Below, in pieces: positions 10,422-21,754 of a DNA stretch of 64,000 nt. Origin of the DNA: Leucaena leucocephala (Eukaryota > Streptophyta > Magnoliopsida > Fabales > Fabaceae); the NCBI GenBank assembly GCA_037074615.1, contig CM073518.1, forward strand, positions 620,001 to 684,000, read 5' to 3'. Below the pieces are notes generated by a model. That model searched no databases. It was not told the DNA's origin and worked only from the letters and a program-made list of their open reading frames with translations. The first letter of the stretch is position 1. Each line of letters starts with the position of its first letter. Position numbers and translations under genes: made by a program.

Positions 10422-12707
10422 AAAAGCTGATCTATATTATCAATTAATTTAGCTGGAAAATAAAAGGATAATCAGTTTAATTTTTTAAGGAGTAATGATA
10501 GGTGCCGAATAGCGTCCTGCTGTATATGGCAAATAATTTCTTGACCAATAGAGATATTAGAGAGAAAAGTATAACTTCAATCTTAACCTTGTTTTTTTTA
10601 GTTTTTGCATGTGATGTGTATAATTTGAAGGTCATATTTACTTTTCTTCATATTCTTTTTCTAGATAACATTAGCTGTCCCTGTCATTGTCTTGAAAGCT
10701 TTCACTATCGGAATATGTGAGCTGGGTGTGATCAAGATAAACATCACAAAAGTATGCTTATATATGATATGCGTTTTATTTTTATTTTTTTCCGTTTCTC
10801 TGAATTAAACCTGAGCAAGTATAGTACGATTGTAACATTAATTTAAAAGGTAAGTGGGTACGTAATGCTTTATTTTTAAATAAGGGAAACAACTAGCCAA
10901 CTGATTAGCAAAACCTAAATTTAATCTCCGACAATAATATCAGTTGGGTATCGTTGACTTTTAAATCTTAAAAAAAAAACAGCTAATTGTTAACCCTGTA
11001 GATGTTGAATATAAGGACTCGTGATCCAGCACTAGCATTTTGTGAAATACTGCTGTAAAGTCGAGGAATTAATTAGTGATATGATTAAGATTGTATTTGA
11101 ACAAACAAAATCTACCTCTGGGGATTGATTGATTAGCCGGGCATCCCTTTTATTTATAAACTCCAGATTCAGCAACAAGTGAGAGCTTAATCTTCTTTTT
11201 CATAATACCCTACTTTAAGTTTTCTTACTTGTTTCATTCTATACTTTAACGTGTCGGCGAGGTGAAGATCCGTCTTTAAATCGATTCTTTTATGAGATTT
11301 GTCCCCTTCATATAATCGTTCGTGGATTAGTAAGTTAATTAATTAGATGGATCATCGTGGTTGGGTCCACCCTCCTTTTACGGAGCTAACTTTGGAGACA
11401 GAAAAATAATCTAATAATCGAAAAGTAATCATGTTATATACATGCATTTGCATATAAAAGCGTAAATCTTACATTCCCTTTTTTCCTCGTCCCTTACCGT
11501 AAGAAAGCATATCCAAAATTGTAAGCAAGCATATAGCATATGATTGATATTACAGATTTCATAATCCAAGCAAAGCATTACCGTTGAATCTTAAATACAG
11601 GGGGAAGAGCAGGAGCAGAAGTGTGCGTTGAATATGGAGAGAAAGAAGGATATTAGTGATTGAGATTATATATGGAAAAGAGGTATGTCGTTTAGTAGCT
11701 TTATAGGCTTGAAATAAATTGCAGCGCTTACATGTATAAATGTTGTATTTCTGGGCACACCATGGCCACCCCCACTCCAATCATTCCCAGTCATGGTGCG
11801 CCACAACTTCAACACTCACTATAATGGATAATAGATTATAAAGAATAATAGATTCTAGATAGGTAAATTAAGGGAATGTGTTAAAATGATTAAAAAAAAA
11901 GACAGTCAAAACTGTCATTACACATCCCAAAAGCTCATTTCCTCACTCAGAAGTTAGTCTAACAAGTTTATCTGAAATTATAATTTTGGACTCCCTAAAA
12001 CTATAGCTTACTCTAAAAACTCTTATAAAAATTTGATGACTCTTTATTTAATTCTTAATAGTTTTTAAACTATAGTTTTAAATTAAATCAAACAGTAAAG
12101 CTTATCTCCCTCCAACACACTTTATGCCTTTGCTGCCTAATCCCTCCCTCACTTTTCACTTTCCATTCATTCAGTTCCCTTTATCTACAAGATTAAAGGA
12201 CTTCCAAATACACACATATCCCACTCATCGTTACCAAAGAAACAACTCACAACCAACACAAACTTCTCATTTCATCTCTCATATATATTCATTCACATGT
12301 TAACCGGATGTATTTTATAACTCAACATCACACGATACATCTTTCTATGAAAATTAATTAATACCTTTATTAAAAGTTTGATAGCAAATATTCTATTAAC
12401 TATATTTTATCTCCTACGTACTCTTGTCTTAAGGTAAGTTATATTCAACTTCTTCGCCACCAAATTTTCAATAAACACATAATACGTGCAAATTTTAGTT
12501 TTGGAATTCTCCGTGTTAAAATGTTGAGATATAAATACCATTCACTTATATACGACAATTTTTATTTGGAACATAAACACCTAAAATCTTTTTTCACATT
12601 TTTCGGAGGAAACTTAAAAAAATTAAATGCAAACCCCATACAAGACTAAATCGGCATCAAACCCATTGAGCTAGGAAGCTACAGAAGGCTGATCGATGAT
12701 GATGACT
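10422..12707. other. 2.3-kb spacer between the convergent WRKY genes
   Basis: Both WRKY genes end towards this AT-rich spacer, so it should hold two 3' UTRs and terminator regions. One W-box core (TTGACT, 10954-10959) is visible. About 11820-12090 contains GGATAATAGATTATAAAG and AATAATAGATTCTAG, wording like the left end of MITE M3, so a decayed M relative is possible. No convincing gene. Confidence 0.45.
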
Positions 12708-14432
12708 TCAATCAAAGCCGAGATGATGATCCGCTCCAAAATCCATAGCAGCGGCACTGCATGAATACAATGCATCTGCATTATATCCAGTCGACATCTT
12801 CAAGGGCTCCGAAAGCTCAAAGTCGATCTTCAACTCTGACCACAAATTAGTCCCCAAGCTGTCTGTTATTTCACTCATCAGTGGTGTGTCCTCCTTGGGA
12901 TATTCTTGCTTTATGGTTGGGGTTGATGACGATGAGCTGATCAGAGGACGACCTTGCGCCTTTTGATCATCGTTCGCCGACGGCACCAGATATGATTCCC
13001 AGTTGCCAGAATCTGTGACCACCATTTCTGGAGCCTTGAGGTTGTCTTTGCACGTGTGAAATCCAATGTAAGTCGTTAGGAACGTTTCTGGATTCTCCTG
13101 TATGCGCTGAACCTGTTTGATTGCCTTGCAACCCTGATCTTGATTCCGAGTGCACCTAAAGTAACTCCTGCAAGTTCAATGAATAAAAATAATATGAATG
13201 CATGTAAACTAAAGATAATGCATATAATTTCAAAGCACCATGAGCATAACATGTGTTTAATTTGGTTGCCTAGGTCTAAATAAACCATTACAAGTAAGTT
13301 CTGCAAAGTTTACAGTACGCTCCAGGAAGCTGTTTGAGTTTCTATTTTAGTATGGATCAGAAAGACAGATTTCCACTAGCAAAATCCCAAATACCTTGAT
13401 GATGATATTTCTAAACATAGATGCATACATCACCCTGTAGCAAATATATCTTAATTTCTTCTTCAAAAATAGAAACGAAAAAAGGAAGGGGAAAAGGTAC
13501 TGTTGGTGCGATTTCTATATACATCATCATATCGGCAGTAATATTTGACTTGCGCCATATAAAAGGAATAGAATTTAACCTGGGGAATTTAGAATTAAGG
13601 ATTTCCTTCTGTCCATACTTTCTCCATGCATGATCATCCTCAATAGTGTTGGTGATTTTGGTCCATGTATCTTCTGTCTTCCTGCAACAATTTATGAATC
13701 CCATGCATGTTATTCCATGTAATCACATATATTACAGAAATCTATTGACTTTTCGAGTTTCATCGCGCAAAGCCACAAACCCCACTTGATCTGAATCTCC
13801 AAATTCTCAGACACTAATCAAAATTAATATTAATCAAATTCCGTATTTATATCAATCAAATTCCAGCGCCCAACCTCAAAGCTTCAATCCCTTTCATCAT
13901 AATGAATAGCTTTGCCCGTAACAATTTGGGCGTGTCCGTACACTCCGTACGTGTCCCAAATCATGAAAGTAACTTGTAAGCGAAATCGCTCGCAAAGCAA
14001 GTTTCGTCGACGGAGGAAGTGAAGAAATAGGAGAGTGAAAGAATAGATCATCGCGTAATAGATTGTATACCTTCTCTTGTAGCAGCCTCTCCGATCCTTT
14101 GTAGGCGGCAGCGATCTCTTCCTGCTCTGGCCCCATTCGTCCGGCCTCAGGCCATTGCAGGAAGAAGTTCCGTGGGGAGACCCACTCTGACCGGAAATCG
14201 CCGAAATCTGACCAACCTCGCAGCCAGCTTCGAAGGAAGACAGAACGGAAATACACTGGTTGAAGGATCTCAAAATTTTGGCGACGAGTTGTTGGGCAGA
14301 GGGAGTTCCGTCAGCCCCAGAAGGCTTCTGAAACAAAAGCTTGAGATGGGAAGCGCACTCCTTGCCCTCAACGAGCTCTCTGATGATACTCTCCTTGTTT
14401 GCAGAGACATGTTCGGGGCAAAGAGTAGCCAT
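12708..14432 (-). CDS. WRKY70-like: Group III WRKY transcription factor (WRKY54/WRKY70-like)
   Basis: Relatives of this clade act in salicylate-dependent defence and in brassinosteroid and drought responses. Exons, in transcription order: 14432-14071, 13681-13580, 13167-12708, joining in frame to about 307 aa. Exon 1 has the N-terminal group III region (IIRELVEGKECASHLKLLF) and ends in the basic stretch DRRGCYKRR. Exon 2 carries AWRKYGQKEILNSKFPR. Exon 3 opens with SYFRC-X7-C and has a distal HTC (group III finger). The C-terminal part is Ser-rich and then acidic. The WRKY-domain intron is at the same PR position as in the neighbour, consistent with origin by tandem or inverted duplication. 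Upstream (14.75 and 15.21 kb) lie W-box cores that could allow WRKY cross-regulation; this is inference. Confidence 0.9.
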
Positions 14433-16203
14433 TTCCGTGAGGTATCAGCTTTGGTGCTTTTTTTTTTTTTTTTTTGGTTTTAATTATTTGGCAAAAGTCT
14501 TCGACTTTTTTTGTCCGTTGGTTTGGATTTAGAAATAGGGCAGTGGCTAGCTGGGTGAGGGGTGGGAGAAGAAGATGAAGTAGAAGGAGAGAAACCAGTG
14601 AACGGAAAATATGGGGAGGAGTGGTGATGGGACAGAAAGAAAAAAACAAAATAATTTTCCACCGGTAAACTTAGCTTATAAACTATCGATGACGTTGCCC
14701 TGGTGATGCTGGTTTGAAGTTTTCTGCTCTCTTTTTTCTTTGGAAAATTGACGCTGCCACTTTTTCTTTAGAAGGATGATCATTTTGAAAACGTTACCTA
14801 AACTCTTAACATTATACTAATTATCTTTTACCACATGTTAAAATTTGTGCAAGTTTCAGTTTTGCAAACGTTACTATATCTAAAGAGGCTCTTAATTGCG
14901 TCATCTTCTCCTCCTCCTGTAGTTTTCACACTCTTTTTTTTAAGTACATTTTTAATCTTTGCTGTAAGAATCACTTAATTAATATACATATAATAAATAT
15001 AGCAGGATAAATTAGTTTTACTTATGATAAATATGATATAGTATTTTTAAAATCCTCACATAAAATATTAAATTATACATCATTTTATAAATTAGATAAA
15101 TTAATTTAAAAAATAATAAATATAAAAAATAAAATAAATTGATATCTTAAGACTAAAACTAAACTCATAAAACTATATTTAAGATAAAAGATTATTAACT
15201 ATCATTACCCGTCAATTCTTCCAACCATCTTCTCTTCCTGATACACTTCACAACGTTTATTTCAGTTTAATCAACTACTATTATTTAATTGCCCATGATT
15301 AACACGCCCACTCCCTTCTCTCCATATATAAGACTTTGGTAGACTTTTCCTTTATTGGTCCAAATCGTTTAGATCTGGCCAAAAAATCCAACTTGTTTTC
15401 TCCTCGTGTTATTTTATTTCATTTTCTCAAGTTATTTTTTATTATTATTATATTCCACGTCATTTAGTTTGATTTGAACTTAGACATTTTAGTCCAACTA
15501 GCTGATACTCGATGCACGAAGAAGTTCCCACTTGTTTTATGGCCGTGTTATTTTTCCGTGCTAATTTTCTTATTAATAGTCCCAAGTCTTATGCGTAATT
15601 AATGTTTGAAATGTACATTGATAATAATTCATTTTTCTTGGCCGGCAACTACATTAAAAAGGATAAATCCCGTGGCGATCTCACTTTTACAAACCCGTTC
15701 TCTTCGAAGAGCGACACGTGCCAACAGGTTCACGAGGTTGAATTCCACTTGTAGTCAATACGTTTTCTTTTATTATTGTTATTCGGAAAAAAGCCCCCCA
15801 CAATTAATAAAGGTAAATTATTGATTGCCGAATTATCTTTTGGTGAAATGAAATGATTCATACTCATGATTTCCCCCCCAGTGAAAATCATGATAAATTT
15901 TGAAGATGTGTTATAATCGCAATAGTCAAAAGGCACTATTTTTTTTATTTAGGTAGTTTATGTATCGGTTTCTCGTTAAAATCAAGGTATAACTCTAAGG
16001 TTAATAGAGTATTTATAAGAGACTTATTAGATCGTCTACTAAAAGAGTATTCACGACAGCATAATTTATTATATGAGTCTATTCTTTATCATATGTGTTT
16101 TTTTTAAGTATAATTTATCATATATGCTAACTCTTATTAGCAAAGGCACTATATTTAACTACTAATAAAATTCATTCATGGATTAAGTGAAAAAGAAAGG
16201 CAA
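14433..16203. other. Intergenic, upstream of WRKY54/70-like
   Basis: Presumed promoter of the minus-strand WRKY gene. TTGAC W-box cores occur at 14748-14752 (+), and as GTCAA at 15211-15215. A long T-run (14459-14475) follows the start codon side. From 15.0 to 15.2 kb the DNA is very AT-rich, with a segment resembling one near 21.08 kb. No gene recognised. Confidence 0.4.
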
Positions 16204-16206
16204 TTA

Positions 16207-16737
16207 GGTGTGTGTTTGGATATGATATTAAAAAAGGGCTTATGAAAAAAAGGATTTATGGACAGCTTATAGAAAAGGGCTTTTAGAGAATAGTTTATGG
16301 AAAAAAAATGATTTTGAATAAATAAATGTTTAGATAGTTATTTTTAGAATAGCTTTTTATATTGGTAAATTAACAAAAAGGGTATGATTTGATTAAAAGT
16401 AAGAGAGAGGAGAGAGGTAGAGAAAAGATAAGAGAGAGGAGAGAGTGTAGAAAAGAGTGAGAAAATAAGAGAGAGAAGAGAGGAGAGAGGAGAGGGGTAG
16501 AGATGAGAGAGTGTGTAAGAAAAAGTAAGGGTAAGATAGTAATTGGATAATCTATAAGCTATTTTACTGTTCAAAAAGCTGGTTTTAATAACTTATTCAA
16601 AATCATGGTTTCAAACTATGATTTTGCCCAAAAGTATTTATGAACAAATATAATTATTTATTTTAAAATTTTTTTAAACTAAGATTTTGCCTAAAAAAAT
16701 TTATAAAATTAAGGTTTGGAGCGCATCCAAATAGGCT
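16207..16737. mobile_element. MITE family M, copy M2
   Basis: Begins GGTGTGTGTTTGGATATG and ends ATCCAAATAGGCT, an imperfect terminal inverted repeat. TTA is present on both sides (16204-16206 and 16738-16740), fitting a 3-bp target-site duplication of the PIF/Harbinger type. Most of its length aligns with M1, including the central GA-rich tract (about 16399-16530). Non-coding. Confidence 0.72.
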
Positions 16738-16876
16738 TTAGGGCTCAACATGTTTTGGCGGGCCTATTTCTATTCAATCTGTACCGTTTGTTAGATTATG
16801 GGCTTTGATCTCCCTGCAGGCCCTGATTATGAAGCCCTTCTTTCCTTGATAAAACAGCAACTTTGTATAGATGAAG

Positions 16877-17424
16877 GGTGTGTTTGGATTAGCTTCTGGA
16901 TAATAGATTATGGGAATAATAGATTCTGGAAAATAGATTTTGGGTAGAATAGATTTTGGGAAGAATATATTTTGGGAATAAAGATGTTTGGATGATTAGT
17001 AGTAGAATCACTTTTTATATTGGTAAATTACTAAAAAGGGTATGATATGATTAAAAGTAAGAGAGATGAAAGATGATAGAGAAGAAAGAGGAGAGAGAAG
17101 AGAGTGTAGAGAGGAGAGAGAAAAAGAGAGATAAGAGAGGAGATAAGAGAGAGAGAAAGAGAGATAAGAGAAGAGAGAGGAGAGATAATAGAGAGGAGAG
17201 AGGAGAGAGGGTGTAAAAAATTAAGGGTATAATAGTAATTGGATAATCCAAAACCTAGGTTTCAAAGAAAAAGCTATTTTCAGTAGCTTATTCAAAACCT
17301 AGGTTTCAAACCGAGGTTTTGTCCAAAATCAATTCTCAACAAAAATTGCTGTTTGTGTGAAAATTTTTCAAACCGAGGTTTTGCCCCATAATTGATTCTC
17401 AAACCGAGGTGCCAAACAGGCACT
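16877..17424. mobile_element. MITE family M, copy M3
   Basis: Begins GGTGTGTTTGGATTAGC and ends CAAACAGGCACT, with AAG on both sides. Shares with M1 and M2 the segment ending in AAAAAGGGTATGATATGATT, followed by a GA-rich tract (17055-17215). Outside that core it is diverged and carries its own internal repeats, such as AAACCGAGGTTTTG and AATAGATT. It lies 137 bp from M2. Confidence 0.65.
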
Positions 17425-17427
17425 AAG

Positions 17428-18128
17428 TAGTTTTGTAAATTATTACATTTGGATAATTCATTTTTCATCTAAGGATGGAGGTTAGGTTCTGCAAAAAAAA
17501 AAAAAAGGGATAAAGAGAAAAAAGAGAAGATCTACATCTGTCAGTGTCAATGGATGTTTTTAAATTTAATATTTTCTTATCTTTGCAATATCAGATTTAT
17601 TAAGAAAAGCTTTTTTTAAAAAATAATAATAATTGCAATCATATAGATAAACTATAAGGGGATACACGTTAAAATAATTTCTTGGGCCCAGGATACATCA
17701 TTGAAAATGGGGAATATCATATACTAATAATGATGTTTGGCGGGTTAAAAAAAAACACTAGAAATTTGAAATTTCTCCTTCCATGGGAAAATGAGGCAAA
17801 AAAAAATAAAAAAAAAGGAAGGAGGGATGACTTGGTAATGGAGCTTTGTATCTATTCACCCGCAACTCCAACCGTCCGATCTTTCCTCTGCTGTTTACAT
17901 CTCTCACATATATAGCTACTTTACCTCGTGTCATCTCCCTCTCCTCTTCCTGTTCTTAATCTCTTTAACCCTGGCGGTCCCCCGTAGCCGCAGGAGATTT
18001 CCGCTGGAGACTTCATTCTGGTGAGTCTTCACCGTCTCTGGTAATTTTCCGTCTTGTTTTGCGCCTATTATTATTGATCTGCTTGCTTCTTGTACTCAGG
18101 AGAAAGCATTCGCATTTAGGGCTCTTCG
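17428..18128 (+). promoter_or_regulatory. TFIIS promoter and 5' leader region
   Basis: Spacer between MITE M3 and the TFIIS start. A TATA-like TATATA is at 17909-17914, followed by a CT-rich leader. GTGAGT at 18020 and the later AG sites would allow a leader intron, but this is not certain. No other gene seen. Confidence 0.45.
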
Positions 18129-19847
18129 ATGGAGAAGGAATTGGTCGAATTGTATGAAGCGGTAAAGAAGGCGGCTGATGTGGCAAGCTCAACCGATAGC
18201 GGAGTTGAAGAAAGCCGATGTCTCGACGCGTTCAAGCAGCTTAAGAAATTTCCCGTCAATTATCACATTCTCGTGTCCACCCAGGTGCTTCTTTTGTTGT
18301 TTTGTTGTTTTCTTTTTGCAATTTATTATTTTTGCCGTTTTTCCTATGGTCTTGGCTTGATGGATATCATTTCCCATGTAGCCAACCCCAGTCAGTGCGA
18401 TAAGGCCTTTGTTGTTGTGTCTTAGTAGGATTGTTAGTCATATCTGTTAAAGAAATCTGAGTGTCAGTTTTGTTCGGCTTAATAAGAAGGTCACGCCTTC
18501 CCTTTTTCATCATAATAGTAGCAGACTGGCAATCTTGCAAAGGTTTCTGAATCCCAGAAGCTGTGGATACACCTGTAGGTGACATTGGATGTAACATTCA
18601 TCCGTGGGAAAAGTAAAAGAACATTAAAGCTCTAGAGCTTAAAATGCTTATAAACTATGAAGTATCAAGAGGAAACCAGTATTTAGTGTCATATGGTATC
18701 TTCATACTAAGCATATAGGTGATCCAAAAAATTTTGAAAGTACAACTTTGGCAATATTGTTGGATATTTCTTGTAAGGCAGAGTTCTCTATCAAAGAAGG
18801 TTCTGTCTTTTTTTTTTTCTGGTGGTAGTGGGTAATGTTGCATCCGTATCATGTGATGGCATAAATCAACGTTATTTCATCTGGATACTTTCATCACTTA
18901 TCTTATGGCTTTTTCTAAACATTCAGGTGGGTAAACATCTAAAAGTTCTAACAAAGCATCCAAGAAAGAAAATTCGGGCTTTTGCTATTGACCTGATTGA
19001 GATATGGAAAGACATTATTATTAAGGAAACAAGCAAACATAAGAATGGGAGCTCTCAGAATAATGAGTTGGCAAATGGGGAGAAAGCTAAATTTGAGAAG
19101 GTTCAGAAGACTCATTCAGTAAAGGTTGAGAAGGTTTCAAAAGCTGACATTGTCAAGGTTGAGAAAACTGATAGGAATGGGACATCAAGCTCTGAATATG
19201 TAAAGAAGGATTCTCCAGCTAGTGTTAAGGTAGAAAAAATAGCCAAGGATGAGAAGCAAGCTTCCGGAGTGAAGAAGACATCCTCAAGCCCTGCTGGCCC
19301 GCCAAAGCTGAAAACTATGATTAAATCTAATGATGCGGTGCGAGACAAAATAAGGGAAATTCTCCACGAGGCGTTCTCTAAGGTTTCTGGTGAGGCTGAT
19401 GAAACAACCATGGATCTAGCTAATGCTTGTGACCCTATTCGGGTTGCTGTTACGGTGGAATCTGTACTATTTGATAAGTGGGGTCCTTCTAATGGGGCTC
19501 AAAAGGTCAAGTATAGGTCCTTGATGTTTAACCTCAAGGATCCAAAAAACCCAGATTTCCGGAGAAGAGTTCTGTTCGGAGAATTTGCACCGGAGCGACT
19601 CATCAACATGAGCACAGCAGACATGGCTAGCGATCAAAGAAAGCAGGAGAACGAGAAACTCGAGCAGAAAGCTTTATTTGAGTGTGAGCGTGGACAACAA
19701 CCAAAAGCAACGACTGATCAATTCAAGTGTGGTCGATGTGGTCAAAGAAAGTGCACCTATTACCAAATGCAGACGCGCAGTGCGGATGAACCTATGACAA
19801 CCTATGTCACTTGTGTTTCATGCAATAACCGTTGGAAATTCTGTTAG
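18129..19847 (+). CDS. TFIIS: Transcription elongation factor TFIIS
   Basis: Rescues backtracked RNA polymerase II by stimulating cleavage of the nascent transcript. Two exons, 18129-18284 and 18927-19847, give about 358 aa. Domain I (LW/TFIIS N domain) spans about residues 1-85 across the intron. A Lys-rich linker has repeated KVEK units (about 100-170). The polymerase-binding domain II follows (VRDKIREILHEAF to FGEFAPERLINM). The C-terminal zinc ribbon has CGRC and CVSC pairs, and its catalytic acidic pair is visible in RSADEPMTTY. The protein ends NRWKFC, the normal end for the family. The start is the first ATG after the leader and matches the usual N terminus (MEKELVELYEAVKKA). Confidence 0.95.
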
Positions 19848-20039
19848 GGTAGCTAGTCTAGTGTCTCGGCATCATTTAGAGGTATAAAAATGATAGTTTC
19901 AGGATTTTTCACCGCAGGCGGGTCAAATTTTTATACTCAACTATAACATGTTTTATTATGTTTCTATGTGCATTTTTGTTAGAGTTCGTTTGCGTGTAGG
20001 GGGGATTTTCTATTCTAATTAACATTTATTGTCCTTCAA

Positions 20040-20223
20040 CTAACGGGAGTTAGTCTGAGTGGTAAGTGGATTGGTATCATCTAAACGAAATCTCGAGTTT
20101 GAGTTTTGGTATATACAAAAATTTTTTGTTGGGAGACTCACTCACTATAATTAGGTGCGCGATGCGAGTCAGATTCGGATATAGTCGGAGAAAGTTCCGG
20201 TGAATGAGGTGGGAAAAAAAAAT
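20040..20223 (+). mobile_element. SINE family S, copy D
   Basis: About 184 bp, diverged but alignable from GGGAGTTAGTCTGAGTGG to GTGAATGAGGTGGG plus A-run. It has a perfect 16-bp target-site duplication ATTTATTGTCCTTCAA at 20024-20039 and 20224-20239, the cleanest retrotransposition scar in the window. It lies just downstream of TFIIS. Confidence 0.88.
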
Positions 20224-20239
20224 ATTTATTGTCCTTCAA

Positions 20240-21754
20240 TAAGACTTGCAGAAGAATCAAATTCCGTTGAGAAGCTTGTATATGTGTGAATTGGCTAACA
20301 AAAAAATGCTTATGGCATTGAAGGATTTCTCTTTTAATTTTTAACGACCCACCTTTGTATTGTAAAATTATCAAATATGTCTTTTGAGGAGCTGATAGAT
20401 GTGGGAATTGATGACATAGAAGGATAGTTCTATTTTTCTTTTTAAAATTTTTAAGAAGTCTTTTTTAATTCTGGATTTGGCTACGGATTCTACGAGTTGT
20501 ATTTATAGGGAGATGTGTGTCAGAGGTTGGAGAAGCGAGAGGGGCATGCCTATGTGGCATCTTTGTAGCGAAGTGAAGGGATAGAGTGAGTGACAGCTCA
20601 TTAAGCAGACTCGCAGAGTGAATGTAATTGCGATCTACGACATTTTTTTTTACTGTTGATTAAAATTTTATTTCGATTATATTTAGATTCGATCCAAATT
20701 ATATACCTGATTATAATAGGTGATTCTCTCAACAGAGATTTTCTACCGACTTGTACTTGTTTCTTCCTACAATCCCTGCCCGAATGTCAGGTTAGGGAAT
20801 GTCACCGGAAGGCTTTCCCCAAAGATTATTCCAAGATATTCAAAGGTTTCTTAATTCATATGATCTTCTTTTATATTTTATTGATACAAAAAAAACAACT
20901 CCATCTATTATTAAATATAAAAATTAACAATTTATTTATATATATTAAAAAAATTAATTAAATTAATTATTTATAAAAAAATATATTAATTTTTTTTAAA
21001 TACTCTCTTTAATTATTTGTATAAAAATTATCTTATCAATAGATATTTATTTTAATATATATAATTATTAAGGGTAGTTTAAAAAATATAAATATAAAAA
21101 ATAAAATAAATTAAAGTCTTGTCAAATTAAAATTAAGATAAAAAGAAGTATTTAGTTGAAAATTTTATCCTTTAACAGACTTTTAAAAGGAAAAGGTAAC
21201 AACTTAAAAAGCAGAAGCTGAAGGCTCGGCAAAGTGGGAAAATAGTTGACCTCCACAATTTTAATGGCTATAACGGAAGTAAACGAACTGCGCGAATAAC
21301 TGAAAACTTGGTAGGAAAAAAAGGTTGCAGACGGTAAAATTTTCGGGCCATTTTATTATAATATAAAATATAAAATTTCTAACAAATTAAGCTATCTTAT
21401 TTTATTGAAATACGACATATACTTCAGCATGAATTCAGAGAGACTAAGGAACAATACTTATTACAATGATATCAACCCAGTAAAAATTGAGAATATAAAT
21501 ATACTTATATGTACAGTATAAACTAATTTCTAAATAAAGACCTAATTAAATCTACAGATAAACCTACAAAATCCCCCCGTGCTTTGCAACTACAAAAATT
21601 AATTTAATTTTTTTTTGGTAAACCAAAAAATAATTCCTAGAAACAAAAAAACCCCTTTCGCGCTTTGTAAAACTCCTGCCTCTTGATGCCGCCAAGAAAT
21701 GAAACTCCTGTAAAGTGCACCGACTCCATGGAAGAGAAATGCAAAAGAAGTGGA
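20240..21754. other. Intergenic between TFIIS and SHPRH-like (convergent)
   Basis: AT-rich spacer between the 3' ends of two convergent genes. About 20.9-21.2 kb is a low-complexity A/T stretch resembling 15.0-15.2 kb. No gene or further S/R copy recognised. Confidence 0.45.

Noticed and set aside
16344..17251. Minus-strand Ser/Leu/Phe repeat frames
   Set aside because: They are the GA-rich MITE cores read as pyrimidine codons, not genes.
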